The notes under the pieces are model-generated. The model was not told the DNA's origin and ran no database searches. It saw only the letters and a program-made list of their open reading frames with translations. Positions 23,596-33,211 of a stretch of DNA of 64,000 bases are shown here, one piece after another (positions within the stretch are counted from its first letter, which is position 1; each line of letters begins with the position of its first letter). The stretch spans positions 17,966 through 81,965 of the forward strand of contig NZ_JAGOMQ010000018.1 in the NCBI RefSeq assembly GCF_017993425.1, written 5' to 3'. Source of the DNA: Amaricoccus sp. (GTDB lineage Bacteria > Pseudomonadota > Alphaproteobacteria > Rhodobacterales > Rhodobacteraceae). The translations under genes and the position numbers were made by a program.

Positions 23596-24515
23596 CAGCT
23601 CATTCCCTTGCGCGGGTCGTAGGCGTGGTCCTTGCGCCACGTCTCCATGAACGCCTGAAGCCCGGGATCGATCTCGGGCGGGGCGACGATCCTCAGGCGG
23701 ACGCGCTGGTCGCCGCGCCTGTCGCCGCGCTTCACGCCGCGGCCGCGCAGGCGCAGCGTCTGGCCGGAGCTCGCGCCCTTGGGGATCGTCAGGTTGACCT
23801 TGCCGTCGATGGTCGGGGTCGGGACCTTTCCGCCCAGGATCGCCTCGTCGATGGTGATCGGCAGCTCGATCTCGATGTCGTCGCCGTCGCGGGTGAAGGT
23901 CGGGTGCGGGGCGACGGTGACGGTGACGAGCGCGTCGCCGGGCGGGCCGTCGCCGAGGCCGGGGGCGCCCTTGCCGCGCAGGCGGACGGTCTGGCCGTCC
24001 TGCACGCCCTGCGGGATCGCCACCTCGAGCGGGCCGCCGCCCGGCAGGGTGACGCGCTTCGTCGCGCCGTAGATGGCGTCGAGGAAGCTGATCTCCAGCG
24101 TGAAGTGCTGGTCCTGGCCGCGCATGGAGAAGCCTTCGGCCCGACCGCCCGCGCGGCCGCCGCCGGCGCGGCGGCCGAAGAGGTCGGAGAAGACGTCGGA
24201 CATGTCGATGTCCTCGAAGCCGCGGCTGGAGCGGTAGGTGGCCTCGGGGCCTTCGGCGTACTCGCGGTAGAAGCGGCGGTCGGGGCGCTCCTGGCCGCTG
24301 GCGTCGATCTCGCCGGCGTCGAAGCGGCGGCGCTGCTCGGCGTCCTTGAGGAGGTCGTAGGCGGCGGAGGCGGCCTTGAACTTCGCCTCGGCCTTGGCGT
24401 CGCCGGGGTTGAGGTCGGGGTGGCTCTCGCGGGCGATGCGCTTGTAGGCCTTGCGGATGTCGTCGGCGCTCGCGGTCTTGCTCACGCCGAGGGCGGCATA
24501 GGGGTCGTCGCTCAT
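23595..24515 (-). CDS. cbpA: DnaJ-class co-chaperone CbpA
   Basis: 306 residues. The J-domain (1-70) has the HPD motif in ARESHPDLNPGD. A Gly/Phe-like linker (about 110-135) and the C-terminal substrate-binding domains (PQGVQDGQTVRLRGKG, IPKGASSGQTLRLRGRGV) follow. It lacks the zinc-finger of DnaJ, so it is of CbpA type and stimulates DnaK. The genes for DnaK and GrpE are not nearby. Confidence 0.92.
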   Translation of the reverse strand: MSDDPYAALGVSKTASADDIRKAYKRIARESHPDLNPGDAKAEAKFKAASAAYDLLKDAEQRRRFDAGEIDASGQERPDRRFYREYAEGPEATYRSSRGFEDIDMSDVFSDLFGRRAGGGRAGGRAEGFSMRGQDQHFTLEISFLDAIYGATKRVTLPGGGPLEVAIPQGVQDGQTVRLRGKGAPGLGDGPPGDALVTVTVAPHPTFTRDGDDIEIELPITIDEAILGGKVPTPTIDGKVNLTIPKGASSGQTLRLRGRGVKRGDRRGDQRVRLRIVAPPEIDPGLQAFMETWRKDHAYDPRKGMS

Positions 24516-24576
24516 CCGGTCCTCTCGGTCGCGCCGCGTCGGGGCGGGCGGAGCCTCGCAAACCCGGGCGGCGGCG

Positions 24577-25512
24577 TCAACGCGCCCGCGCGGCGGCGAG
24601 CGCCAGCGCGCGGGCGTAGACCTCGCGGCGGGGCAGGCCGAGGCGGGCGGCGACGGTGGCGGCGGCGTCCTTGACCGAGCCGGCCGCGAGCGCCTCGGCG
24701 AGGGCGGCGTCGATCGCATCCTCGCCGACCCCGGCGTCGGCCGGGGGCGGGCCGACGACGACGACGATCTCGCCCTTCGGCTCCGGCGCGGCGGCGTAGG
24801 CGGCGGCGAGGGCTCCGAGGCTGTCGCGGCGGGTCTCCTCGAAGCGCTTGGTCAGCTCGCGGCAGACCGCGGCGGGGCGGTCGGGGCCGAGGGCGTCGGC
24901 CATGGCGGCGAGGCTGGCGGCGAGGCGGCGGGGGCTCTCGTAGAAGACCAGCGTGGCGGGGACGGCGCCGAGCTCGGCGAGGGCGCGGGCGCGGGCGGAG
25001 GCGCGGGGCGGCGGGAAGCCCGCGAAGAGGAAGCGGTCGGTGGGCAGTCCCGCGACCGAGAGCGCGGCGAGGAGGGCGGAGGCCCCGGGGGCGGCGGTGA
25101 CGGGGAGGCCGGCGTCGATGGCGGCGCGGGCGAGCCGCCAGCCCGGGTCGGCGACGAGGGGCGTGCCGGCGTCGGAGACGAGGGCGACGGACTTGCCCTC
25201 GGCCAGCGCGGCGAGGAGGCGGGGGCGCATCGCCGCGCCGTTGTGGTCGTGGTAGGGCAGGATGGTCCGCGCGTCGCGGCGGACGCCGTGGATGTCGAGG
25301 AGCTTGCGGGCGCGGCGGGTGTCCTCGGCGGCGAGGATGTCGGCGCCGGCGAGGATGTCGAGCGCCCGCAGCGTGACGTCGCGGGCGGCCCCGATCGGCG
25401 TGGCGACGAGGTGCAGCCCCGGGGGGACGCGGCCGCCGGCCGCCGGGAGGTCGAGGTCCGCGGGGGCCGCCTCGGGCGTGTCCTGCGGCGCGGCGCCATC
25501 GTCCTTTCGCAA
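24577..25512 (-). CDS. rsmI: 16S rRNA 2'-O-ribose C1402 methyltransferase
   Basis: 311 residues, tetrapyrrole-methylase fold. Conserved blocks: LHLVATPIGAARDVTLRAL, ADILAAEDTRRARKLL, ALVSDAGTPLVADPG, ALSVAGLPTDRFLFAGFPP and REVYARAL. It methylates C1402 in the ribosomal decoding centre. The assigned start is a TTG at 25512 without a clear ribosome-binding site; similarity begins about residue 30, so the exact start is uncertain. Divergent from the LpoA-like gene; the 87-bp gap must hold both promoters. Confidence 0.93.
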   Translation of the reverse strand: MRKDDGAAPQDTPEAAPADLDLPAAGGRVPPGLHLVATPIGAARDVTLRALDILAGADILAAEDTRRARKLLDIHGVRRDARTILPYHDHNGAAMRPRLLAALAEGKSVALVSDAGTPLVADPGWRLARAAIDAGLPVTAAPGASALLAALSVAGLPTDRFLFAGFPPPRASARARALAELGAVPATLVFYESPRRLAASLAAMADALGPDRPAAVCRELTKRFEETRRDSLGALAAAYAAAPEPKGEIVVVVGPPPADAGVGEDAIDAALAEALAAGSVKDAAATVAARLGLPRREVYARALALAAARAR

Positions 25513-25599
25513 GTTTACTTTCCCCGCCCGACGCCCTAGCCTCCCGCCCGACCGGGACGGAAGCCCGATCTGACGGAAGAGCGAGGGTCTGCGCGCGCC

Positions 25600-26784
25600 A
25601 TGAAGCTGTCAACCGTCGTCTCCGCCGTCTCGCGGCGCAGCTTCGCGCTCGGCGCGGCGCTGCTGCTCCTCGCCGCCTGCGAAACCGGCCCGGCCATCCG
25701 TGGCGGCGGCGGGCCGTCGGTCGACCCGAACGCGCAGGTGAAGGTGGCGCTGCTGGCGCCGCAGACCGCGGGCGACCCCGCGCTCCAGCGCATCGCCCGC
25801 GACCTCGTCAACGCCGCTCAGCTGGCGCGGGCCGACCTGCGCAACGCCGACGTCGATCTGCAGGTCTACGACACCCGCGGCACCTTCGAGGGCGGGCAGT
25901 CGGCCGCGACGCAGGCGGTGGCGGGCGGGGCGCAGATCATCCTCGGGCCGCTGCTCAGCGTCGAGGCGGCGGGCGCGCAGCCGCCGGCGGCCTCGGCCGG
26001 GCTCAGCATGCTGACCTTCAGCAACAACCCCTCGGTCGCCGGGCCGGGAACCTACCTCCTCGGGGTGACGCCGGGCAACTCGGCGAGCGCGCTGGCGGGG
26101 TTCGCGCTCGGGCGCGGGCTGTCGCGGTTCGGCGTGCTCTACGTGCAGGGCGAGGCCGACGAGGTGATCCGCGACAGCGTCGTCTCGGCGGTGAACGCGG
26201 CCGGCGGGCAGGTCGTGTCGACGCAGGCCTATCCCTATTCGCAGCAGGGCGTCGGCGACACCGTGGCGGTGATGTCGGTGGCGCTGCAGAACGCCGGCGC
26301 CAACGCGGTGTTCCTGACCGAGCGGTCGACGGCGGGGCTGGTCGCCGACGGGCTGCGCGGCAACGGGCTCTCGGCGGAGCAGGCGCTGCTGCTCGGGCTC
26401 CAGCCCTGGGGCGGCGACGCCGACACGCTGGCGCGGCCGAGCCTGCAGGGCGCGGTCTACGCGGCGCCGGACCCGCAGCTGCTCTCGGCCTTCCAGGGGC
26501 GCTACGCCGCCGCCTATGGCGAGCAGCCGCACGAGCTCGCCGTGCTCGCCTATGACGGCGTGGCGGCGATCGGGGCGCTGATCGCCGAGGCGCGGGCGCA
26601 GGGCGGCTCGCCGTTCTCGCCGGCGCGGCTGACCCAGCCGCAGGGCTTCGCCGGCGCCAACGGCGCGTTCCGCTTCCAGCAGAACGGCCTCAGCCAGCGC
26701 AACCTCGCGATCGTCGAGGTGCGGAACGGCGCGGCCGTGGTGGTCTCGCGCGCCGCGCGCGGCTTCGGCGGCCTTGGCAACTGA
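25600..26784 (+). CDS. LpoA-like penicillin-binding-protein activator lipoprotein
   Basis: 394 residues. A signal peptide with lipobox LLLLAAC (Cys about residue 27) predicts a lipoprotein, probably in the outer membrane. The rest is a type I periplasmic-binding fold (VKVALLAPQTAGDPALQRIA; LSMLTFSNNPSVAGPGTYLL), like the C-terminal domain of LpoA/YraM, which activates PBP1A in Enterobacteria. The N-terminal TPR domain of E. coli LpoA is absent, as usual in alphaproteobacteria. Divergent from rsmI, as yraM is in many genomes. The role is inferred by homology and context. Confidence 0.8.
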   Translation: MKLSTVVSAVSRRSFALGAALLLLAACETGPAIRGGGGPSVDPNAQVKVALLAPQTAGDPALQRIARDLVNAAQLARADLRNADVDLQVYDTRGTFEGGQSAATQAVAGGAQIILGPLLSVEAAGAQPPAASAGLSMLTFSNNPSVAGPGTYLLGVTPGNSASALAGFALGRGLSRFGVLYVQGEADEVIRDSVVSAVNAAGGQVVSTQAYPYSQQGVGDTVAVMSVALQNAGANAVFLTERSTAGLVADGLRGNGLSAEQALLLGLQPWGGDADTLARPSLQGAVYAAPDPQLLSAFQGRYAAAYGEQPHELAVLAYDGVAAIGALIAEARAQGGSPFSPARLTQPQGFAGANGAFRFQQNGLSQRNLAIVEVRNGAAVVVSRAARGFGGLGN

Positions 26785-29602
26785 CGCGGCGGCCCGCGCG
26801 GACGTCGCGCCGCCGGACTGGCCCGGGATCTGCGCCGGCCCGGCGGCCATCCTCGACGTCGCCGGCGCGCAGGCGGCGATCTCGGCCGCCGCCTCGGGCG
26901 CGGCGGACCGGACCGACCGGCGGCCGCGGGCGGTCGCGGCGTTGCGCGAGGCCCATGCCGAGGGCCGCGCCCACATCGCCGCCGCGGTCGCCGCGGCGCC
27001 GACCGAGGCGCACCGGGCGATCCACGACTACGCCTGGCTGACCGACCGGATCGTCACCCTGACGCTCGACCTCGCCTTCAACTGGCTGCACCCGCTCGCC
27101 AACCCGACCTCGACGGAGCGGGTCGCCGCCATCGCCACCGGCGGCTACGGCCGCGGCGAGATGGCGCCCTTCTCCGACATCGACCTCCTGTTCCTCACCC
27201 CCTACAAGCAGACCGCCTGGGGCGAGAGCCTGATCGAGAGCGTGCTCTACTGCCTGTGGGACCTGCGGCTGAAGGTCGGGCACGCGGCGCGGACGGTGGA
27301 CGACTGCATCCGGCTGGGGCGGCAGGACCTGACGATCCGCACCTCGCTCCTCGAGAACCGCTACGTCTGGGGCGACGCGGCGCTGGCGGCGACGCTGTCG
27401 GACCGGCTGTGGACGGAGCTTTTCGCCAATACCGGCCCGGAGTTCGTCGAGGCGAAGCTCGTCGAGCGCGCCGACCGCCACACCCGCCAAGGCGCCTCGC
27501 GCTACCTGCTCGAGCCGAACGTCAAGGAGGGCAAGGGCGGCCTGCGCGACCTCCAGACGCTGTTCTGGATCACCAAGTACCTCTACCGCGGCGCCACGCC
27601 GGCGGATCTCGTCGAGCTCGGGGTGTTCACGCCGGAGGAGCACCGCATCTTCGCCGACGCCGAGGCGTTCCTGTGGATGACGCGGGTGCATCTGCACCTG
27701 ATCAACAACCGCGCCACCGAGCAGCTCACCTTCGACGCCCAGGTCGAGATCGCCGCGACGCTCGGCTACACGCCGACCGAGGGCCAGCGCTCGGTCGAGC
27801 GGTTCATGCAGCGCTACTTCACCCATGCGAAGCACGTGGGCGACCTCACCCGCATCTTCCTCGCCGGGCTGGAGGCGCGGCACGTGCGGCCGAAGCCCTC
27901 CTTCGGGCAGACGCTGAAGAACGTGTTCTCGATCGGCCGCGACCCGCAGGCGGCGCCGGGCTACCGGCTGAAGCACGGGCGGCTCGACATCGCCGACCCG
28001 GAGCGGTTCCTCGCCGACCCGGTCAACCTGCTGCGGCTCTTCGAGGTCGGCTCGGCGAGCGACGCGCCGATCCATCCCGACGCGCTGCGGCTGGTCGCCG
28101 CCAACCTCGCGCTGGTCGACGACACGGTGCGCACGGACCCGGAGGCGAACCGCATCTTCCTCGCGCTGCTGACCGGGCACAACAACCCGGAGCGGGCGCT
28201 CCGGCTGATGAACGAGGTGGGGCTCCTCGGCGCCTTCATCCCGGAATTCGGCCGGGTGGTCGCGATGATGCAGTTCAACATGTACCACCATTACACGGTG
28301 GACGAGCACACGATCCGGGCGATCTCGACGCTGAGCCAGATCAGCCGGGGCGAGCTCAACGACGAGCTGCCGGTCGCCTCTGGGATCGTCGAGCGCGGCG
28401 TGAACCGGCGCGTGCTCTACGTGGCGCTGCTGATCCACGACCTCGGCAAGGGATCGGGCAAGGACCATTCGCTGGTGGGGGCGGGGATCGCGCGGACGCT
28501 GTGCCCGCGGCTCGGGCTCGACGCCGAGGAGAGCACGCTGGTCGAGTGGCTGGTCAAGCATCACCTGATGATGTCGGACGTCGCCCAGCGCCGCGACCTC
28601 GCCGACCCGCGCACCGTGCGCGACTTCGCCGCCGCGGTGCAGAGCCCGTCGCGGCTGCGGCTGCTGACCGTGCTGACGGTCTGCGACATCCGCGGGGTGG
28701 GGCCGGGCATCTGGAACAACTGGAAGGCGATGCTGCTGCGGGCGCTCTATGCCGAGACGATCGAGCACCTGACCGGCGGCAGCCAGGCGCAGAGCGGGCC
28801 GGAGCGCGAGGCGGCGGCCAAGGAGGCGCTGGCGGGCGAGCTGGCCGGCTGGCCGCCCGACGCCGTCGCCGCCGAGCAGGCGCGGCACTACACGCCCTAC
28901 TGGCTGGGGTTCGACCCGCGCACCCACGCGATCTTCGCCGGGCTGATCGAGCGGCTCGCGGGGGGCGAGGAGCCGGCGATGCATGTCGAGCCCGCCGAGG
29001 AGCGCGACGCGACGCAGGTCTGCTTCGTGATGTCGGACCATCCCGGCATCTTCGCGCGGCTCGCGGGCGCGCTGGCGCTCGCGGGGGCGAACGTGGTCGA
29101 CGCGCGGACCTACACCTCGTCGGACGGCATCGCGACGGCGGCGTTCTGGATCCAGGACCGCGAGGGCAAGCCCTACGAGCATTCGCGGATGGCGCGGCTG
29201 CGCACGGCCGTGCTGCGCACGCTGAAGGGCGAGATCGTCGCCCGCGACGCGTTGCGCGACAAGGACAAGGTGAAGCGCCGCGAGCGCGACTTCGACGTGC
29301 CGACCCGGGTGAGCTTCGACAACGAGGGGTCGGACATCTACACGATCATCGAGGTCGAGACGCGCGACCGGCCCGGGCTGCTCTTCGACCTCGCCCGGAC
29401 GCTGACGGCGAACAACATCTCCATCGCCTCGGCGATCATCGCCACCTACGGCGAGCAGGCGGTGGACGTGTTCTACGTGAAGGACCTGTTCGGGCTGAAG
29501 CTCTTCGCCGAGTCGAAGCGGCGCACCCTCGCCACCCGGCTGCGCGCCGCCATCACGCCCCCGCCTGCGGCCGGGGCCGAGGCGGGCGAGCCGTCGGCGT
29601 AG
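26774..29602 (+). CDS. glnD: [Protein-PII] uridylyltransferase / uridylyl-removing enzyme
   Basis: 942 residues, full length. The nucleotidyltransferase motif is GGYGRGEMAPFSDIDLLFL (about 117-135). A central HD phosphodiesterase domain carries LLIHDLGKGSGKDHS and a conserved KHHLMMS. Two C-terminal ACT domains (VCFVMSDHPGIFARLAGAL; VETRDRPGLLFDLARTL) sense glutamine. It uridylylates PII at low nitrogen and reverses this at high glutamine. The start is taken as the TTG at 26774, overlapping the upstream stop; no ATG or GTG is available near the conserved region, so the exact start is uncertain. Confidence 0.95.
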   Translation: MATDAAARADVAPPDWPGICAGPAAILDVAGAQAAISAAASGAADRTDRRPRAVAALREAHAEGRAHIAAAVAAAPTEAHRAIHDYAWLTDRIVTLTLDLAFNWLHPLANPTSTERVAAIATGGYGRGEMAPFSDIDLLFLTPYKQTAWGESLIESVLYCLWDLRLKVGHAARTVDDCIRLGRQDLTIRTSLLENRYVWGDAALAATLSDRLWTELFANTGPEFVEAKLVERADRHTRQGASRYLLEPNVKEGKGGLRDLQTLFWITKYLYRGATPADLVELGVFTPEEHRIFADAEAFLWMTRVHLHLINNRATEQLTFDAQVEIAATLGYTPTEGQRSVERFMQRYFTHAKHVGDLTRIFLAGLEARHVRPKPSFGQTLKNVFSIGRDPQAAPGYRLKHGRLDIADPERFLADPVNLLRLFEVGSASDAPIHPDALRLVAANLALVDDTVRTDPEANRIFLALLTGHNNPERALRLMNEVGLLGAFIPEFGRVVAMMQFNMYHHYTVDEHTIRAISTLSQISRGELNDELPVASGIVERGVNRRVLYVALLIHDLGKGSGKDHSLVGAGIARTLCPRLGLDAEESTLVEWLVKHHLMMSDVAQRRDLADPRTVRDFAAAVQSPSRLRLLTVLTVCDIRGVGPGIWNNWKAMLLRALYAETIEHLTGGSQAQSGPEREAAAKEALAGELAGWPPDAVAAEQARHYTPYWLGFDPRTHAIFAGLIERLAGGEEPAMHVEPAEERDATQVCFVMSDHPGIFARLAGALALAGANVVDARTYTSSDGIATAAFWIQDREGKPYEHSRMARLRTAVLRTLKGEIVARDALRDKDKVKRRERDFDVPTRVSFDNEGSDIYTIIEVETRDRPGLLFDLARTLTANNISIASAIIATYGEQAVDVFYVKDLFGLKLFAESKRRTLATRLRAAITPPPAAGAEAGEPSA

Positions 29603-30086
29603 GGGGGCCCGCCGCAGGCCCGTCGACACGGGATCCGGCTGTTCGGTTCCGACCTTCCCTCCCCGCGTCGCCGCCCCTCCCGAGCGGCGAGGGTCCGTCC
29701 CGCGACGGCGCCCGCCGGGCGACATGCGCATGTCACCCGGCTCGACGCGGACCGGTAGCGGCGGGGACGGCGGAACCTCGAAGTGAGTCGAACGGCGCCG
29801 CGAAATGCGGCGCCGATAACGATGCGATGATTTTCACCGCTCATATTCAAAATATTTTGAAATATATTTGCGCGTAAATTCCAGTAACAGGCAGGCGCGC
29901 CGGAAGTTCTTTTAATGCGCTATTCCTCATCCGATCAACATCAACGTGCTCGGGCTCGTCGATCCCACGGCCAAGCGGCTCAACCGCCGACACGAAAGAC
30001 CAGGCCCCAAGGCCGTCCGAGGCGACCAACCTGCGCCTGTACGAAAGGGTTGGCAGAGCCCTTCCGGGCGACCCGGCCCGTCGATT
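29603..30086. other. Convergent glnD-GFA intergenic region
   Basis: Holds repeat copy 3 (29637-29880). The remaining 29881-30086 shows no recognisable gene and no clear terminator. Confidence 0.6.
29637..29880 (-). repeat. Dispersed structured intergenic repeat, copy 3 (inverted)
   Basis: Full-length copy of about 244 bp in opposite orientation. Its 28-bp palindrome (29714-29741) differs from perfect symmetry at one pair, which on the element strand is T opposite G. The 8-bp hairpin near the right end also has one T-G pair on the element strand. Both would be U-G wobbles in an RNA. Confidence 0.88.
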
Positions 30087-30506
30087 TCAGGGATCGATGG
30101 GCGACGGGACGCCTTCGGCGAAGGCCGGCAGGCTGGGGTCGGTCGGGGCCCAGGACAGGCGGTGCGAGAGCCAGGTCTCGCAGACGGGCGGCGCGGCCTC
30201 GGGGTCGTCGAGGCTGGCGAGGGTGACGTCGATGGTGTGGGGCTCGCCCTGCCAGGTCAGGCTGGCCCCGCAGGCGGCGCAGTGGGCGCGGGCGACGCCG
30301 GGCGAGGAGGCATGGCGCGCCGGGGCGGCGGCGGTCCAGGCGAAGGCGGCGCCGGGGAACGTCCCCCAGGCGACGGACTGCGCCCCGGCGGCGCGGCGGC
30401 AGGTGGCGCAGTGGCAGATCAGGGTCACGAGCGGCGCGGCCTCGATCCGGTAGCGGACCGCGCCGCAGAGGCAGCCGCCGGTCAGGACCGGGGCGGGCCG
30501 CGTCAC
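30087..30506 (-). CDS. GFA (glutathione-dependent formaldehyde-activating-like) family protein
   Basis: 139 residues. Zinc-site cysteines are visible in GGCLCGAVRY, CHCATCRRAAG and HCAACGASL, typical of the GFA/CENP-V fold. Some members bind S-hydroxymethylglutathione, but many have unknown roles, so no reaction is assigned. Starts at a GTG overlapping the stop of the ornithine cyclodeaminase gene (GTGA), implying coupling. Confidence 0.88.
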   Translation of the reverse strand: MTRPAPVLTGGCLCGAVRYRIEAAPLVTLICHCATCRRAAGAQSVAWGTFPGAAFAWTAAAPARHASSPGVARAHCAACGASLTWQGEPHTIDVTLASLDDPEAAPPVCETWLSHRLSWAPTDPSLPAFAEGVPSPIDP

Positions 30507-31426
30507 GAGGCGGCCCGCCAGGCGGCGAGGATGGCGCGGCCGGTCATCAGGTCGAGATGGGCGCCGCCGCCGTTCTTGAAGAGGGTGATCTCGTCGGGAG
30601 CGCGGCGGCCGACCCGGCCGGCGACGAGATCGTGCAGGTCGCCGAGCACCCGGTCGCGCGAGATGACGCCGCGGGTCAGCGGATCCTTCAGCTCGCCGAT
30701 ATGGTCGAGGGTGGTGTCGCGGCTGTCGACGAAGATGCGGGCCCGCCGCAGGCAGTCGTCGTCCGCCTCGCGCATGTCGGCGCGGTAGGCCCCGATCAGG
30801 TCGAGGTGCTGGCCCGGGCGGAGCCACGCCCCGTGCAGGACGGGCTCGGTCGCCATGGTGGCGGTCGCGACGATGTCGGCCTCCGCGACCGCGGCGGGGA
30901 GGTCCTCGACGGCCTCGGCCGCCTTGGCGGCGGCGAGGCGGCGGGCGGCCTCCGGGGTGCGGTTCCAGATCGACACGGCGAGGTCGGGAAAGCCGGCGCG
31001 GTAGGCGTCGACGAGCGAGGCGGCGACGGAGCCGGCGCCGAGGATCAGGAGCCGCCGCGCGTCGGGGCGGGCGAGCAGGCGCGCGCCGAGGAGCGAGTCG
31101 GCGGCGGTCTTCCACCGGGTGACCAGCGCGCTGTCGACGATCGCCTCGACGGCCCCGGTGGCGTCTTCGAAGAGCAGGAGCGCGCCGTTGACGCTCGGCA
31201 GGCCGCGGCCCGGGTTGGCGGGGACGACGGTCACCGAGTTGGTCGCCGCGCCGAGGCCGTCCACCCAGGCCGAGCGGGTGAGCAGGGTGTCCTCGCCGCG
31301 GCGCAGGAGCAGGTCGGCCAGCGCCGGGCGGTGGCGGCGGTGGCCCTCGGCCAGCGCCCCGGTCATCGCCAGCCAGTCGAGGCGGTCCTCGACGTCCCCG
31401 GCGGCGATGACCGGGATGGCGGCCAC
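30503..31426 (-). CDS. Ornithine cyclodeaminase / mu-crystallin family protein
   Basis: 307 residues. The Rossmann motif LLILGAGSVAASLVDAYRA (about 127-145) and the substrate-side segments TRWKTAADSLLGARLL and LIGAYRADMREADDDCL define the family. Members convert ornithine to proline with NAD or reduce cyclic ketimines such as pyrroline-2-carboxylate; which applies here cannot be decided. Starts at GTG 31426, 10 bp after the aminotransferase, in the leftward run sseA-GNAT-aminotransferase-OCD-GFA. Confidence 0.88.
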   Translation of the reverse strand: MAAIPVIAAGDVEDRLDWLAMTGALAEGHRRHRPALADLLLRRGEDTLLTRSAWVDGLGAATNSVTVVPANPGRGLPSVNGALLLFEDATGAVEAIVDSALVTRWKTAADSLLGARLLARPDARRLLILGAGSVAASLVDAYRAGFPDLAVSIWNRTPEAARRLAAAKAAEAVEDLPAAVAEADIVATATMATEPVLHGAWLRPGQHLDLIGAYRADMREADDDCLRRARIFVDSRDTTLDHIGELKDPLTRGVISRDRVLGDLHDLVAGRVGRRAPDEITLFKNGGGAHLDLMTGRAILAAWRAAS

Positions 31427-31436
31427 GGCGGCGCGC

Positions 31437-32621
31437 TCAGACCCCCGCCGACGCGATGGCGGCGGCGAGGCGGTCTAGGCCCTGCGCGGGCAGGCCCGCG
31501 ACGTTGATGCGGCTGTCGCCGACCATGTAGACGCCGTGCTCGTCGCGCAGGCGCTGGACCTGCTCGGGCGTCGCGCCGGTCAGCGAGAACATGCCGCGGT
31601 GGTTGAGGATGAAGTCGAAGCGGTCGGAGTTGGTCGCCCGGCGCATGGCGTCGGCGAGGCCCTGCCGGAGCACGAGCATCCCGAGGCGCATCTCCTCGAG
31701 CTCGGCCGCCCAGTCGGCGCGCAGCTCCGGGTCGTTGAGGATGATCTCGACGACCTTGGCGCCGTGGTCGGGCGGGAAGGAGAAGTTGAGCCGGTTGAGC
31801 GTCGCGAGGTTCGCCCGCGCCCGGCCGGCCTCGTCGGCGTCACGGGCGATGGCGAGCGCGAGGCCGACGCGCTCGCGGTAGAGGCCGAAGTTCTTGGAGC
31901 AGCTCGCGGCGAGCAGGAACTCCGGCGCGCGGGCGGCGAGGCGGCGCAGGGCGGCGGCGTCCTTGTCGAGCCCGTCGCCGAAGCCCTGGTAGGCGAGGTC
32001 GACCATCGGGATCGCGCCGGTGGCGTCGAGGATGTCGGCCACCTTGTCCCACTGGTCGAGGGTGAGGTTGGCGCCCGTCGGGTTGTGGCAGCAGCCGTGC
32101 AGGAGCAGGACGTCGCCGGGCTTCATCGCCGCGAGGTCGGCCGTCATGCCCTCGAAGTCGACGCCGCGGGTGGCGGGGTCGAAGTAGCGATGGGTGCGGA
32201 AGGGGATGCCGATCCCCTTGAGGATCGCGGCGTGGTTCGGCCAGCTCGGCTCGGGCAGCCAGACGGTGAGGCCGGGATTAGCGCGGCGGGCGAGGTCGAA
32301 GAGCTGGCGGAGCGCGCCGGTGCCGCCGACGGCCTGGGTCATGGCGATGCGCTCGCGCGGGCGGTCGGGGCCGAGGACCAGCTCCGCCATCGCCTCGTTG
32401 AAGGCGGAGTCGCCGAGGAGGGCGACGTAGGCCTTGGTGGCCTGGCCCTCGAGCAGGCGCTTCTCCGCGGCCTTGACCGCGCGCATGACCGGAGTGCGGC
32501 CGTTCGCGTCCTTGTAGACGCCGACGCCGAGGTCGAGCTTGTCCTGGCGCGGGTCGGCGGCGAACTCGGCCATCATGGCGATGATCTTGTCGGCCGGCTG
32601 GTTCTCGAGGGTCTCAAGCAT
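31437..32621 (-). CDS. Aromatic/aspartate aminotransferase, class I
   Basis: 394 residues, PLP-dependent. Start LGVGVYKDANGRTPVMRAV, the NPTGANLT loop, and the Schiff-base lysine in LLAASCSKNFGLYRERVG; the C-terminus has INVAGL. This is the tyrosine/aromatic aminotransferase (TyrB/TatA-like) subgroup of family Iab, which transfers amino groups between aromatic amino acids or aspartate and 2-oxoglutarate. It follows the GNAT gene by 21 bp in an order often seen in Rhodobacterales (sseA-GNAT-aminotransferase). Confidence 0.93.
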   Translation of the reverse strand: MLETLENQPADKIIAMMAEFAADPRQDKLDLGVGVYKDANGRTPVMRAVKAAEKRLLEGQATKAYVALLGDSAFNEAMAELVLGPDRPRERIAMTQAVGGTGALRQLFDLARRANPGLTVWLPEPSWPNHAAILKGIGIPFRTHRYFDPATRGVDFEGMTADLAAMKPGDVLLLHGCCHNPTGANLTLDQWDKVADILDATGAIPMVDLAYQGFGDGLDKDAAALRRLAARAPEFLLAASCSKNFGLYRERVGLALAIARDADEAGRARANLATLNRLNFSFPPDHGAKVVEIILNDPELRADWAAELEEMRLGMLVLRQGLADAMRRATNSDRFDFILNHRGMFSLTGATPEQVQRLRDEHGVYMVGDSRINVAGLPAQGLDRLAAAIASAGV

Positions 32622-32642
32622 CTCGGGGATCCTGGTGCTGGG

Positions 32643-33200
32643 CTAGTCGCCGACGCTGGCGCGGTCGCGCGTCAGCACGCGGCTGCGCGTCTCGCGGCGG
32701 ACCGGCGCGAAGCCCGCCTTCTGGTAGAGGGGCAGCGCCCTCGGGTGGTCGAGCGAGTTGGTGTTGACGGTGACCCGGGCCACGCCGGGGCGGTCCCAGG
32801 CGGCGTGGACCGCCGTCTCGACGAGGAAGCGGCCGAGCCCCTGGCCGATCGCCTCCGGCGGCAGGCCGAAATAGGCGAGGTCGCAGACGCCGCGCTCGCG
32901 GGCGTCGAGGGCGAAGAAGCCGTGCGGCCAGCCGGCCCGCATCAGGGTGTGCAGGGTCACCGCCGGGTCGGCGAGGAAGGTCTCGAGCTCGGGCCTCGGG
33001 CGGTCGTGCTGGTCAGTCCACTCGTACTCGGAGCCGACGGCGTCGTAGAGGGCGAGGAACCACCAGACCGGCGGGCGCTCGGCGACGAGGAGCGCGGAGG
33101 CGGGGCCGACGGGCATCGGCGGCCGCGGCGATGCCGGCCGCGCGTCCATCTCGAGGAAGGTCACGACGTAGTCGACCCGTTCCCCGGCGCGGTGGATCAT
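32643..33200 (-). CDS. GNAT family N-acetyltransferase
   Basis: 185 residues. The C-terminal half has the acetyl-CoA-binding pattern (YFGLPPEAIGQGLGRFLVET, about 113-132) and the terminal LPLYQKAGFAPVRRETR. The substrate is unknown. The ATG at 33200 is 11 bp past the sseA stop; an open frame continues upstream but belongs to another frame of sseA. Confidence 0.88.
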   Translation of the reverse strand: MIHRAGERVDYVVTFLEMDARPASPRPPMPVGPASALLVAERPPVWWFLALYDAVGSEYEWTDQHDRPRPELETFLADPAVTLHTLMRAGWPHGFFALDARERGVCDLAYFGLPPEAIGQGLGRFLVETAVHAAWDRPGVARVTVNTNSLDHPRALPLYQKAGFAPVRRETRSRVLTRDRASVGD

Positions 33201-33211
33201 CGCGCCCCCCT